DNA of 64,000 bases from contig NC_090184.1 of NCBI RefSeq assembly GCF_024679245.1, forward strand, positions 4,840,547 to 4,904,546, read 5' to 3'. Below are positions 10,892-22,530 of this stretch, in pieces. Source of the stretch: Pseudorasbora parva. Taxonomy: Eukaryota; Chordata; Actinopteri; Cypriniformes; Gobionidae. The notes below the pieces were generated by a model that did no database searches, was not told the DNA's origin, and was given only the letters and a program-made list of their open reading frames with translations. A program made the position numbers and the translations under genes. Each line of letters opens with the position of its first letter. Position 1 is the stretch's first letter.

Positions 10892-12194
10892 CTGATATTC
10901 TGATCTCTAACATATTTAAACTAGGGTTATGACAAGTACAACAAAATTTTACACACATGTAACATGATATTCCCCTTCATGTCCTCTTGAATATTGCTCT
11001 GTAGATTATCAGCTTCCTCAAAAACCGGTGCATTGTTAAGAAAAATGGCGTGAGGAGTTGTTGATATATACCATTGCATGTATGTATGTGCGGACAAGAT
11101 GTGGAAGGTAGGTGAAAAAGTGCCAAATGATTTTGTGAGCTTTTCATTTGGGCTGTATTGATCCTTGTTTAAAGGTTGGGCTGACGGATGAGCACTTCTG
11201 TCCTCTCCTACAATCTCCCTCTCACATACCTCTTTTTTCTTCTGGTTCATGACCCAGCGTGACATTCTAATTCTCGCTGCAATGAGTTGTACTTGCATTG
11301 ACGGGATTGATTTGAAAGATTCGAGATACAGAGAATTGAGTCACATATCCCTAAGCCTCTCTTCCAGCTTTTAATTATTTCGTTTTATTGGCTATTTAGG
11401 TTCAGTTACGTAAAATCTCTTAAATGACCTAATTCCAAAAACAAAAGAGATTTTAGAGAGATTGTTGTCATGGTAGATAACATTTAAATGTGAAGCAAGT
11501 TGTTTTGTTTGGTAAAATTCTTTGTCTTATCCATCTTATTTTTAAATGGAAGAGCGGGTGCGACTATTTGTAACATTAATTTCTAGCAGAAAGATTCGGA
11601 AGTCAGATGAATTGCAAAAATGAACAAATTTATTGATAGTCCAGCAAGTATGATAATTATAGTTCATCCTAATAGCTTTTGTTCTGATGGTAACGGAGTC
11701 TGCATATCCTGCCTGAAGATTAAGGCAGTGGCGCATCCGACCCCCAGGAGGTATAGACGGGTATAGATGTGTAAGTGACCATCTTTTATACTCTGTGGAT
11801 TATGACGTGATTGGTTAGGTCTGAAAGTGACGTGTGACATAACATTGAATCTTCCTGGCAGAACCTACACTAAACCTTTAATGTTTGAGGCTTCTAGCGT
11901 TATCCAGTTATTTTAGCTGCATAAAAACTCTGTTATGCTGTTTGATATGGCAAGCTGGTATATGTTACTTTTTTACTTTGAGTGTTGCCTACATGTTGTT
12001 AAAACTACATGCTTTATGAAACTTTAAAATGTACAACCATTTTGAATTGAATTCACCCATCTGGATAATCATAAAATTATCTCCTTTTGTGTTTCACAGA
12101 AGTCCTGTGGCTTTGTAAGGAGATTAAGGTTAGTTAAAGATGGTGAGTCACTTTGATAAAAAAAGTAAATTATTTAAATTGGAGGGAATTTTTG
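10892..12194. other. non-coding sequence
   Basis: No supported gene or transposon. The open frames present are short and without recognisable motifs. Confidence 0.45.
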
Positions 12195-13116
12195 ACCATT
12201 CTTCTAGAAGTGTATTTGTGAGGTCAGGCACTGATGTTGGACAAGAAGGCCTGCTAAACAGGAAAGGGCCATCCTCAAACTCTTCCCACAAATTTGGGAG
12301 CATGAAATTGTACAAAATGTCCTTTCAAGAGTTCCTTTCCCTGGAACTTCAGGGGCCAATGCCCATACCTCTGAAAAAAATTATAATAAAAAAAAAGAAG
12401 AAAAAAAGATCAACCCCATGCCATAACCCCCCCCCCCCCCCCCTCCACCAAACTTTACAATTGGCACAATGCTGCCAGGCAACAACCTTTCTTTTGGCAA
12501 CCGCAAAACACAGACTCGTCCATCAGATTGCCAGACAGAGAAGCCTGATTGGTCACTCCAGAGAACACGTCTCACTGCTCTAGAGTCCAGTGGCGGCTGC
12601 TTTACACCACTGCATCCCACGCTTTGCATTGCACTTGGTGATGTAAGGTTTGGATGAGCTGCTCGCCCATGTAAACCCATTCCATGAAGCTCTCTACGCA
12701 CTGTTCTTGAGCTAATATGAAGGCCACATGAAGTTTGGAGGTCTGTAGCTATTGACTGCAGAAAGTTGACAACTTCTGCTCCCCCAGCATGCGCTGACCC
12801 CGCTCTGTGATTTTACGTGGCATACCACTTAGTGGCTAAGCTGCTGTTCTTCTTAATTGCTTCCACTTTGTTATAATACCACTAACGGTTGACCGTGGAA
12901 TATTTAGTAGTGAGGACATTTCACGAATGGACTTATTGCACAGGTTAACGCTTGAGTTCACTGAGCTCCTGAGAGCGACCCATTCTTTCACTAATGTTTG
13001 TAGAGATGTGTCTGCATGCCTAGTGCTTGATTTTATACACCTGTGGCCATGGAAGTGATTGGAACACCTGAATTCAATGATTTGGAGGGGTATCCAAAAC
13101 TTTTGCCAATATAGTG
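12195..13116 (-). pseudogene. Tc1/mariner transposon, decayed and 3'-truncated
   Basis: Read on the minus strand from a terminal repeat ending at 13116 (CACTATATTGGCAAAAG, preceded by TA) the sequence follows a well-known teleost Tc1-like family: helix-turn-helix region around 12840-12960, then the DDE domain (12400-12760), with blocks corresponding to the Trp-Ser-Asp-Glu-Ser and GGGG-x-MVWG catalytic-domain motifs. Frameshifts, stops and an A-rich/C17 insertion at 12376-12443 break it, and the second terminal repeat is missing. The intact enzyme would cut and paste at TA dinucleotides; this copy is dead. Confidence 0.8.
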
Positions 13117-15825
13117 TATGTACAGGCTAACAGATAAACCCAGAACATAAAAGCAATGCACATTTTTCATTAAGCGTTTTTCCATAGAAACTCAATAAGC
13201 TGATTCATGACCTTTTTAATCTTTATTTGAGGATTGAAAACAAACCCGGAAGAGAAGACAAGGCTGAATAAAGTCGACCAAAATGTAGTTTTGATGCTTC
13301 AAGAGGTTGATGTCTGATGTCAAATATGGACTACTTTGATGATGTTTTTATTAACTTTCTGGCTACTGTGCATATGTTTTCAATAGAGAGACAGAATCTC
13401 TAAATCTCTAAATATATTTTATATTTATACTAAATATAAAAAAAACTGTTCTTCGAAAGACATTAGGGTGAGCCATTAATGACATCAATTACATTTTTGG
13501 GTGAACTAACCCTTTAAAGGTTTGTTTAAGCTGCGCCCTCTACAGTACATGCGTGAATTAGCATTTTTACCTCAGCCTGAGGCTTAGTATTTCAATTTTG
13601 GTATAAAAAGTTCTTTACATTTGCACCAATTTTTTTTGTTATAAAACATCAAAAACAAAAACAAAAAAACAAGCCCAGCCCAGATGACAAAAATTAACGC
13701 AAAAGTAACATGTAACATTACTTTTTTTTACAAAGTAACTATGTAACTAAATTAGTTACTTTTTAACTGGGAGTAATTCAATATTGTAATGCATTACTTT
13801 TCAAAGTAACTTTCCCCAACACTGGTGGTGGCGTTTGCCGGACATCTCCAACCATTTAGTCTGTTTGAACACAATAGAACGCAAGCTCGAAATCACACAG
13901 GTTTGAGCATAAAGGCATTATAGACATAACAGAAAGACCCGCTATGAAACAATGTGTACTATGAAAAGCGCTATACAAATAAATGGTACAAATTCATATT
14001 CTATGTACTGACTTTATATATCAAAATTGTGTCTTCATATGTTACTTTTGCAACTTTATCTTTGGACATTTTCACATTATCTTAAAAATAAAGATTCTTT
14101 ATTGACATCTATGTTTCCATTAAGAATCTTTAACATTCATGGGATCTTTCCATTGCACAAAAAGTTCTTTATATGGACAAAGTTTCTTTAGATTAGTAAT
14201 GGATCACTGGAAGGTTCTTTGGGGATCCCAAAATGGTTCTTCTGGGGTATTGCTGTGAAAACTCCCTGTTGGAACCTTTATTGGTAACAGTGTATATCAC
14301 AATATTACTTTATATATCATTATTAAAACTTAATTTCTCATAATTGCGACATTCTTTCTTTTATTTGCGACTATATATCTCACAATGTGACTTTTTTTAA
14401 AATTAATACTTTATCCTTATTTTTCTTTGAGGCAGAAACCAGTGCTAAACACACTTATCACTGTCAAATGATTATCTGCATGCATTAGTTGGCTTTTTAC
14501 TGAATTAGACTGGACTGATTATGAATTAAAGTAAATTAATGCAAATACATTATGTGCTGAAATGTTAAGAAGGTTTTTTTTTTTTTTTTTTTTTTTTTTG
14601 CATCATAGCATTTTATGAACCATGGCTTGAAAATCAAAACCACAATATTGCAGATATGTTAATTTTTTTATTATTATTTTTTTTTAACGCACCATGACTC
14701 TTCTCAGCACACACGCATGAAAAGACATTTTGTGTTCCTTCCGCTTGTGTTCTGATGTAATCTGATCCATCCTCCATCAAACTGTCTATCACACCTCTCA
14801 CCTTCACCAAACTGTCCTCTCACATCTTGTTCACACATCAACACACACTGCGAAACACATTCTCACATTCTGTCTGATTATGTACAGAACGAGCAGATTT
14901 AATTAAAGCTTGTAAGTATGGCTCTATGGTAAAATAACATCCAAAAATCTCCTCCATTTCAAACTTAGAAATTGACTGTGACTGAGACAGATAAATGCAC
15001 GTATTGACAATTTATACTTATACTGTGTCCTCTGGAATACTTTTATGAATAAAGTGTGAGTGATGTCTGTCTGTGAGAGGTGATGCATGGGTGGGTTAAC
15101 GTGATTTCACCTAGTACAACATGTTCCTGGATCAACATCATTCTTGATCCTGTGACAACATTTCAATCAACCAGTCAGATTTGAGGGACCAGTCAGTTTT
15201 TTTTAGTTAATGTCATGTTTACGCTTACAACAATGGTAATAGGGCTTCTACACAATTTTTATTCATCTATCGTTTCCCTCAGATTGTAGGGATAAATTAT
15301 GGATATGGTAAGGTTTAGGGGTCCAGATAGGGTTGGGACTATGTTTTTAGACAGGAATGTTGTTCCAGAAACATGTCTTACTTAGCAAAATCCCAGCAAC
15401 CTGCAAGGATGTTGTCTGGATGCTATGATGTATGAGGGATTGCTATGTGATTGCTTGTTATTTTATTTGTACTGCCATCACATTTTCTGTTGAAATTTTC
15501 TAAAATAGGAAAAAACTGTCGAAGGCAGGCCAACAGCCTTTATTTGTTAAAAATGTAGTGAGCTTAATTGTACATAATTTGCATTCTCATCAAATCTTCA
15601 AATCTTATCGTAATTATATATTTTAAAACTGTAATTGCAGATAAAATAATACGAAAGCATGCTGAAATATAAGGCCAGAAGGTTAATAAAGAGATCCCAC
15701 TACTATTCTTAATAAACTTTATTGTCACTACAGAATTTCTGTCATGAAAACTTTCTGAGAGTTTGGGATGGTAATAAGTATGGCAATGTCAATATGTTTG
15801 ATCTTGGTGGAATACATCTGCTACA
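13117..15825. other. non-coding with several dispersed-repeat pieces
   Basis: 13470-13520 ends in GGGTGAACTAACCCTTTAA, a common cyprinid repeat end. 13640-13830 is an AAAGTAACT/AGTTACTTT-rich dispersed repeat ending CTTTCCCCAACACTGG. 13950-13995 resembles a LINE tail (AAAGCGCTATACAAATAAA). 14088-14295 is a TTCTTTA-rich repeat. A poly-T of about 27 bp lies at 14573-14599. 14700-15825 shows nothing recognisable. Confidence 0.5.
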
Positions 15826-16455
15826 CTGCTGCTGCCACAGTTGATTATAGCTGCTGATGCTATTGGTTATTACTGCTGATAGTTATTGCTGCTGTTACAG
15901 TTGATTATAGCTGCTGATGCTATTGGTTATTACTGCTGATAGTTATTGCTGCTGTTACAGTTGATTATAGCTGCTGATGCTATTGGTTATTACTGCTGAT
16001 AGTTATTGCTGCTGTTACAGTTGATTATAGCTGCTGATGCTATTGGTTATTACTGCTGATAGTTATTGCTGCTGTTACAGTTGATTATAGCTGCTGATGC
16101 TATTGGTTATTACTGCTGATAGTTATTGCTGCTGTTACAGTTGATTATAGCTGCTGATGCTATTGGTTATTACTGCTGATAGTTATTGCTGCTGTTACAG
16201 TTGATTATAGCTGCTGATGCTATTGGTTATTACTGCTGATAGTTATTGCTGCTGTTACAGTTGATTATAGCTGCTGATGCTATTGGTTATTACTGCTGAT
16301 AGTTATTGCTGCTGTTACTGTTGATTATAGCTGCTGATTCTATTGGTTATTACTGCTGATAGTTATTGCTGCTGTTACAGTTGATTATAGCTGCTGATGC
16401 TATTGGTTATTACTGCTGATAGTAATGGCTGCTGTTACAGTTGATTATAGCTGCA
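15826..16455. repeat. 60-bp satellite-like tandem array
   Basis: Ten full 60-bp units from 15841 to 16440 plus partial units at both ends. The first seven units are identical and the last three differ by one to a few bases. The unit is made of GCTGCTGAT, GGTTATTACTGCTGATAG and TTATTGCTGCTGTTACAG words. There is no variable spacer, so it is not CRISPR-like. Confidence 0.97.
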
Positions 16456-16472
16456 ATATAGATTTACAGTTG

Positions 16473-16474
<2 letters not shown>

Positions 16475-16532
<58 letters not shown>
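16475..16532. repeat. (TA)n microsatellite
   Basis: About 58 bp of alternating TA directly after the 60-bp array. Confidence 0.95.
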
Positions 16533-16534
<2 letters not shown>

Positions 16535-16850
16535 TTATATAATATAGATATATACATTACAGTTGATAATATAGATTATTTAAAACAAGAGCCAGAGCAA
16601 ATACTTTACAGTGTATCTGGAATTTTATATCGAATCAATACAATATAGTTAACTAGCTGTGAAATTAGTAACATTACCACTGATTTTCCGTATCATAAGA
16701 GTCTCAACTAAAGAAGAAAAAAAAAACGCTGCCTGCCAAAACACTCTCAAGCGCTCACAGCAAGGCTTTTCCAGCAGAGCGCCTAGCGTTTACAGCTGGC
16801 TATATTATTGCTGCTTCCACTGTTGATTACAGAAAGCAACTGAAGCTGTT
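16533..16850. other. non-repetitive spacer in the repeat domain
   Basis: About 320 bp of ordinary AT-rich sequence between the TA run and the CTG/ATT region. No gene. Confidence 0.5.
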
Positions 16851-17345
16851 ACTTACTGCTGCTGCTGCTGATGATTATTACTGCTGCTGCTGCTGCTGCT
16901 GCTGATTATTATTACCGCTGCTGCTGATGCTGCTGATTATTATTACTGCTGCTGCTGCTGCTGCTGATTATTATTATTACTGCTGCTGCTGATTATTATT
17001 ACTGCTGCTGCTGATGATGATTATTACTGCTGCTGCCGATGATTATTATTACTGCTGCTGCTGCTGCTGATTATTACTGCTACTGCTGCTGATGATTATT
17101 ACTGCTGCTGCTGCTGCTGCTGATTATTATTACCGCTGCTGCTGATGCTGCTGATTATTATTACTGCTGCTGCTGCTGCTGCTGCTGCTGATTATTATTA
17201 TTACTGCTGCTGCTGCTGCTGATTATTATTACTGCTGCTGCTGATGATGATTATTACTGCTGCTGCCGATGATTATTATTACTGCTGCTGCTGCTGCTGA
17301 TTATTACTGCTACTGCTGCTGATGATTATTACTGCTGCTGATGCT
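16851..17345. repeat. compound CTG / ATT trinucleotide repeat with 218-bp duplication
   Basis: Runs of CTG alternate with ATT/GAT blocks. A block starting ATTATTATTACCGCTG occurs at 16905 and again at 17123, and the following 200 bases match closely, so a stretch of about 218 bp has been duplicated in tandem. Confidence 0.9.
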
Positions 17346-17741
17346 GCTACCACTGTTGGTTATTGATATTGCTGCTGTTGATTGTTGCTGCTGATGCTGT
17401 TGATTATTGCTGTTGATGCTGCTGCTGTTGATTATTACTGCTGCTACTGCTGGTTATTGCTGCTGCTGTTGGCTCTTACTTCTGCTGCTGTTGGCTATTG
17501 TTGCTGCTTCTGTTGATTATAGCTGCTGCTGCTGTTGGCTATTACTGCTGGTACTGTTGGCTATTACTGCTGCTTCTGTTGGCTATTCCTGCTGCTGCTG
17601 TTGGCTATTACTGCTGCTGCTGTTGGCTATTACTGCTGCTGCTGTTGGCTATTACTGCTGCTACTGCTGTTGGCTATTACTGCTGCTGCTGTTGGCTATT
17701 ACTGCTGCTGTTGGCTATTACTGCTGCTGCTGCTGGCTATT
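17346..17741. repeat. 22-bp tandem repeat (CTG-rich)
   Basis: Repeats of TACTGCTGCTGCTGTTGGCT plus AT, about 22 bp each, with length variants. Three units equal 22 codons, so each frame gives the same Cys/Leu/Ala-rich pseudo-protein. These open frames are artefacts. Confidence 0.9.
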
Positions 17742-17919
17742 AATTCAATTCAATTCAATTCAATTCAATTCAATTCAATTCAATTCAATTCAATTCAATT
17801 CAATTCAATGAACTTTATTTTCCCCAATGGGGAAATTTGTCTTGGACTCTGGTGCCCACATACACATATACATTGATCAAAAACATAATACAAAATACAA
17901 AAAATAATTAAAAATAAAT
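17742..17919 (-). mobile_element. non-LTR retrotransposon 3' tail with (AATTC)n, copy 1
   Basis: An AATTC array (17742-17809) followed by about 110 bp whose reverse complement reads GACAAATTTCCCCATTGGGG then AATAAAGTT and the TTGAA array. This is the usual 3' end of a CR1/L2-type fish LINE with a microsatellite tail. No coding part remains. Confidence 0.7.
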
Positions 17920-18183
17920 TACTGCTGCCGTTGGCTATTACTGCTGCTGCTTTTGGCTATTACTGCTGCTGCTGCTGTTGGCAATTACTGCTGCTGCTGT
18001 TGATTATTACTGCTGCTGCTGCTGCTGTTGGCAATTACTTCTGCTGCTGTTGATTATTACTGCTGCTGCTGCTGCTGCTGCTGTTGGTTATTACTGCTGC
18101 TGCTGTTGGCCAATACTACTGCTGCTGTTGGCTATTACTGCTGCTGCTGTTGGCTATTACTGCTGCTGCTGCTGCTGGCTATT
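17920..18183. repeat. CTG-rich tandem repeat between the two LINE tails
   Basis: Same 22-bp-like vocabulary as 17346-17741 with longer CTG runs. Confidence 0.9.
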
Positions 18184-18377
18184 AATTCAATTCAATTCAA
18201 TTAAATTCAATTCAATTCAATTCAATTCAATTCAATTCAATTCAATTCAATTCAGTTAAATTCAATTCAATGAACTTTACAATGGGGAAATTTGTCTTGG
18301 ACTCTGGTGCCCACATACACATATACATTGATCAAAAACATAATACAAAATACAAAAAAATAAATAAAAATAAATTA
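18184..18377 (-). mobile_element. non-LTR retrotransposon 3' tail with (AATTC)n, copy 2
   Basis: Near-identical to 17742-17919, displaced by 442 bp, with a short deletion after GAACTTTA. Both copies sit at the same junction with the CTG repeat, so this is a tandem duplication of repeat plus insertion and not a second retroposition. Confidence 0.75.
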
Positions 18378-18796
18378 CTGCTGCCTTTGGCTATTACTGC
18401 TGCTGCTGCTGTTGGCAATTACTGCTGCTGCTGTTGATTATTACTGCTGCTGCTGTTGGTTATTACTGCTGCTGCTGCTGTTGGTTATTACTGCTGCTGC
18501 TGCTGTTGGTTATTGTTGCTGCTGCTGCTGTTGGTTATTACTGCTGCTGCTGCTGTTGGTTATTACTGCTGCTGCTGCTGTTGGTTATTGTTGCTGCTGC
18601 TGCTGTTGGCTATTACTGCTGCTGCTGGTGGCTATACTGCTGCTGCTGTTGGCTATTACTGCTGCTGCGGTTGGCTATTACTGCTACTGCTGTTGTCTAT
18701 TACTGCTGCTGCTGTTGGCTATTACTGCTGCTGCTGCTGCGGTTGGCTATTACTGCTACTGCTGTTGGCTATTACTGTTGCTGCTGCTGTTGGTTA
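18378..18796. repeat. CTG-rich tandem repeat, right part
   Basis: About 420 bp of 22- to 25-bp units with GTTGGCTATTACTGCTGCTG, ending at about 18796. Confidence 0.9.
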
Positions 18797-18943
18797 AACA
18801 GTTAAATCTGTTACCATTACGTCTAGTGTGACTTTTGTTTGACGTTCTGTAGCAGTCATTTTAAAATAAATGAGTATTTACTAAACGCTATTGAATCCTC
18901 CTGTTCTCTTTCACAGCCATAACAGAATGATCTGACCAACAAC

Positions 18944-20080
18944 ATGGATCCAGCGAGGATGACTGAGCTCCAGGATTATCTCAATTTAAGCAACCAGAGA
19001 ATGGATTGACAGGATCAACATTCGACCGCTATGGGCCAGGCAATGCAGGCTCTGGCGAAACAGGTGTCAGAGCGCTCGATCCAAATTCAACAACTAAGAG
19101 GCCCCACTGCGCCCTCACCAAGTAACATCAACCCGCACAAACCCCGGATCCCCACGCCTGAACGCTATGCGGGTGAGCCCAATCTCTGTAGATAATTTCT
19201 AACGAGGTGTTCTTTATTTTTCTCGTTGCAACCCACCTTGTTTTCCACAGAAACATCCAGAGTGGCGCTGGTGATCAACCTGCTGATGGGGCACGGGGCG
19301 TGCGTTACGCTGGTGAACAGTGGTTTGGGAGAATCAAGATCCGTGTTGTTTCTCGTTTCTCACACTCTCTGAGGTGTATGCGTTGGACCTACCTCCTGAT
19401 CTCAACGGACTCATGAAACTTGCACTTCGATTGAATTCGAGTCTGGAATCCCGAGACCAAGCGCGAATGAGAAGGACCATGGATGTTCATGAGTTCCTTG
19501 GTGCTAACACGGTAAGTTCCACCATCAATCCCGAGCCCATGCAGGTGGGCAGAGCTCGGCTTTCCCGGGAGGAGAACTGAGTCTTTAGGCCCCGATCACA
19601 CCGAACACATTTTTCAGGTTCGAAAATGCGAGGCACACTGCACTGCCTTTTTTATTTGGTGTTTTTTCATTCAGAAAAGAGCAGTGCGCTGCAGTTTTTT
19701 TAAATGTTGTTAGGAAACCCCCGAATCAGCTGTCCTGTCAATCTAATCAATGTAACGGTCACCACAACGGAAGACCACCTCTCCATTATTTCGACTGGAC
19801 AACAGAAAATAAACGTGATGATGTTGGGCGCTTTTCCGCTCAGAGTTGACTTTTTTTCAACTTCATGCACTCAGAGCGCTCCTTCAAAAACGCGAGGCGC
19901 AGCAGCACAAAAGCAGCGGAGCGCAAAAGCAGCGTGCATAACGCTCTCTGCCAACCAAAATCCATTCAAATTATGCGCCTCTCGCTGCAAAATCACGTTC
20001 AGTGTGATCAGGGCCTTACTGTGGCGCGGTGGGGCATTTCTTCAACCAGTGTCTAGTAAAAGATCGAGCCCGGCAGTAGA
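18944..20080 (+). pseudogene. Ty3/gypsy gag remnant, split by a MITE
   Basis: The reading starts MDPARMTELQDYLNLSNQRM and meets a stop about 20 codons in. Further blocks are QAMQALAKQVSERS, then KPRIPTPERYAGEP before a shift at about 19185. The frame 19320-19580 ends with INPEPMQVGRARLSREE, a block typical of fish gypsy gag just before the zinc knuckle. The knuckle follows only after the inserted element: from about 20018 it reads as Tyr-Cys-Gly with CGAVGHFFNQC, and its first Cys is replaced by Ser at the junction. The intact protein would form the capsid and bind RNA. Confidence 0.7.
19588..20015. mobile_element. Harbinger-like MITE inside gag
   Basis: 428 bp with terminal inverted repeats GGCCCCGATCACACCGAAC (left) and, in reverse complement, GGCCCTGATCACACTGAAC (right), flanked on both sides by TTA (19585-19587 and 20016-20018). 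A 3-bp TTA/TAA target duplication and GGCC-type ends are typical of PIF/Harbinger. No transposase is encoded; open frames inside are short. Removing it reunites the gag zinc-knuckle region. Confidence 0.75.
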
Positions 20081-20149
20081 GAGGAGGTTGTGGAGCTGAG
20101 TTGGGGGATTCCTCGCCCACGACTCTCCTTTCGGGAAGACTGCAGTGGG

Positions 20150-20659
20150 CAACCAGATTCCACATCTGCTAAGCTCTCGTGGATTCCGGAGCGGAGGGTA
20201 ATTTTATTAACCGTTTACTGGCGCACAAATTTAGGATTCCTGTCACCCCCCTTTCCAACACTATTGCAGTATACGCCCTCAACGGTCGGACATTGCCCAC
20301 CATCAGTCACATCACTGACAGGATCATACTCACCAGTGATACTTTCTGTATAATTTCTGGATCACTCAGAGACTGTCATGCTCCTTCTCACGGACTCCCC
20401 TCACACACCCATTGTCGGTTATCCTTGGCTTAAGAAGCACAACCCCAGGATTGACTGGGGACACAGTACGGTTGCAGCTTGGAGTAGCCAGTGCTATGCC
20501 TCTTGTCTTGTGTTTACCTGTTCGTCTGTGTCTAGTTTTGTGTTTCAGGAGGAGACGATGGATTTATCTAACGTGCCAGAGGAGTATCTCGACCTGAAGG
20601 AGGTGCTCAGTAAGTCCCAGGCTGCTTCTCTTCCTCCTCATCGTCCCTCTTTCATTTGA
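20150..20659 (+). pseudogene. Ty3/gypsy protease and pol linker remnant
   Basis: The frame 20179-20433 opens with the retropepsin active-site block DSGAEGNFINRLLA (catalytic Asp codon at 20182-20184), followed by LNGRTLPTISHITDRI. A shift leads to the frame 20378-20659 with the flap-to-linker region LRS/KKHNPRIDWGHSTV and VPEEYLDLKEVLSKSQAASL, which in intact elements immediately precedes the reverse transcriptase. It stops there. The enzyme would process the polyprotein; this copy is broken. Confidence 0.75.
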
Positions 20660-20734
20660 AAGCCACGTTTCTAGCATCTGTAAAAATGCATTCTTCCATC
20701 TTAAAAATATATCTAAAATACGGCACATGTTATT

Positions 20735-20866
20735 GAATTGCAATTTTCATGCAATTAAGTGATGCAATTATATTAATTTCACACTCAAGTATATTCTTTT
20801 AAATTACATCCGTAATGAGTTTCCTTTTTAAAATAATGCTAAATTTTACTTCTTTTTCACAAGGGT
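20735..20866. mobile_element. fragment of CACAAGGG-ended repeat
   Basis: AT-rich sequence ending TTCTTTTTCACAAGGGTTAG matches the right end of the inverted-repeat element at 50210-51323 (ACTTCTTTATCACAAGGGTG). Confidence 0.5.
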
Positions 20867-21939
20867 TAGAAACCACCAAAAATGTAACCACATATTTAGG
20901 ATTGGGGGCCAAATGTAGTGGTTTAAGAGTAATCTATTAAAAAGCAAGTCAGTCAACCATAATTCTGAATTCTGATGAGTCTCTTTTAGTCTCATGGGGG
21001 TTAAGGCCCTGGCAATCACTGCATAGTTTGAGAGGTAGATTCTGCTTTTTGGTATCACGCCAGCCTGACTCATAGAGAGTTAGGTGTTGCACTACATTAT
21101 CATCCCTTTCCAGTGGGATGAGTGTGGAGACCACGTGAACACCCCCACAGTGCCACACAGACAGCTCTGGATAAGCCTCATTTGCTACATAGTGCCCAAT
21201 TTAGGAAGCAACAAATGCAGGTCTCTCAATAATGTGGAAGATATTTTCTAGTGTTTATGATGTGGAGTGCTTTAAAGGACCTATTTTTGACAAATGTGAC
21301 AAGGTTCAAGGTTATGCAAATGGTTCATAATTGTTCACCTTCTTAATGACAAGCTGTCAAGAAAAATATTACAATGTCCTTGACTGCGCAGTCAGATTGC
21401 TTATATTATGGCATTTCCCATTTCTAACATCATTTCACACTGAGACATCGTTATTCACTTCTTTTTTAAAGACTGACTGTTTCCCCAGGTTGAATAGATG
21501 GTTACTATTTTTCAAATTCCATACCATACTATTGACACTTGCAATAAAATATTTAAATAGCATTAAATTATTTAATCAAAACTAGATTATTAATTATTAT
21601 GATATAAAGATTATGTTGGAACTTTTAATTTGATTTGTGTTATTGTTGCAGTCACATTTACTGTAGTTCAAGAAAAACATTACAAATAATCATAAATACC
21701 ATAGACATGAATACCATAGACATTGAAATATTTCAATACTTACCATTAAACAATTAGAGATCAAACTAACAAAACAATTTAGGGAAATCTGTGTAGAATT
21801 TCATTTTTATAAAGATTACGGTAGGAACTTTTGAATTGCATTGGATTACCACCTGAAGGTGTGGTCACATTTACTGTTACTTGGCAGAAATTTTGCAAGC
21901 GAAAACCAGTCTAACGGTGTGCGGAGCATGTCTGAGTGT
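20867..21939. other. AT-rich non-coding sequence
   Basis: No supported gene. GTCACATTTACTGT occurs twice (about 21651 and 21866), hinting at a decayed repeat. Confidence 0.45.
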
Positions 21940-22530
21940 TTACTTTTTACAGGGTCCTCTGGACGAGTACACTCTCATCTGAATAAGAAACACTTTTTTT
22001 CTCACAGAAGTGCTGTTTAGTGCCTCAAACCTTCCAAAATATGTGTTAAGTTTGTTGAGAAAGTGTATGTTGTCCTCACAGGGTAATGGAACAGCCTTGT
22101 AGTCTGTGATAGTCTGTATACCCTGCCACATGCGCCTGGTATTCCTAGGGCACGTTTTGCAACCCTAATGAAGCGGTTCAGGTTGGCTCTTGCTGTTCTG
22201 TGTGTCATCATGTCACCAGCTTTGAACGAAGCCTTTTGTGCCTTTAGTATTGCACGTACCTCGCCTGTCATCCAGGGCTTCTGATATGCTTGTGTGATGT
22301 TCTTAGTGTCACATACATCCTCTGTGCACTCCATGAATATATGCGGACACAGATGCAGCATACTCCTTCACATTGATGTGTAGATTGTCGGTCGCAGCCT
22401 CCTTGAACATTTCCCAATTAGTGAAATCAAACCAGTCCTGTAATCCTGACATAGCACCCTTAGCCAGATCCTCACCTGCTTCACAGTTGTTATTTTTTCT
22501 GATAAGCAGGGGCCTAAACAAAGGCAAAAC
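21940..22530 (-). pseudogene. CR1/L2-type LINE ORF2 fragment
   Basis: Three minus-strand frames (22527-22309, 22361-22017, 22131-1940 side) read consecutively as the linker between endonuclease and reverse transcriptase of a fish non-LTR element: LQDWFDFTNWEMFKEAATDN, then QKPWMTGEVRAILKAQKASF and ARANLNRFIRVAKRA, then MWQGIQTITDYKA. Neither the endonuclease nor the RT catalytic blocks are present. Two frameshifts. The clade is judged from general resemblance and may be another LINE group such as Rex1. Confidence 0.7.

Larger units (their letters stand above)
18800..20660 (+). mobile_element. Ty3/gypsy retrotransposon, 5' part (gag-protease), truncated
   Basis: Contains a leader, gag (from ATG 18944), a CCHC remnant, a retropepsin and the linker into pol, in the order expected for Ty3/gypsy. 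The sequence stops at about 20660, before any reverse transcriptase motif, and no LTR could be delimited. Stops and frameshifts are frequent and a 428-bp MITE interrupts it at 19588-20015. It is a dead copy. Confidence 0.8.

Noticed and set aside
15826..16455. Regular 60-bp repeats as a CRISPR array
   Set aside because: The units are fully identical without variable spacers, and the genome is clearly a vertebrate's.
17407..18831. Cys/Leu/Ala-rich frames resembling membrane or cysteine-rich proteins
   Set aside because: Translations of CTG-rich 22-bp repeats, interrupted by LINE tails. Not genes.
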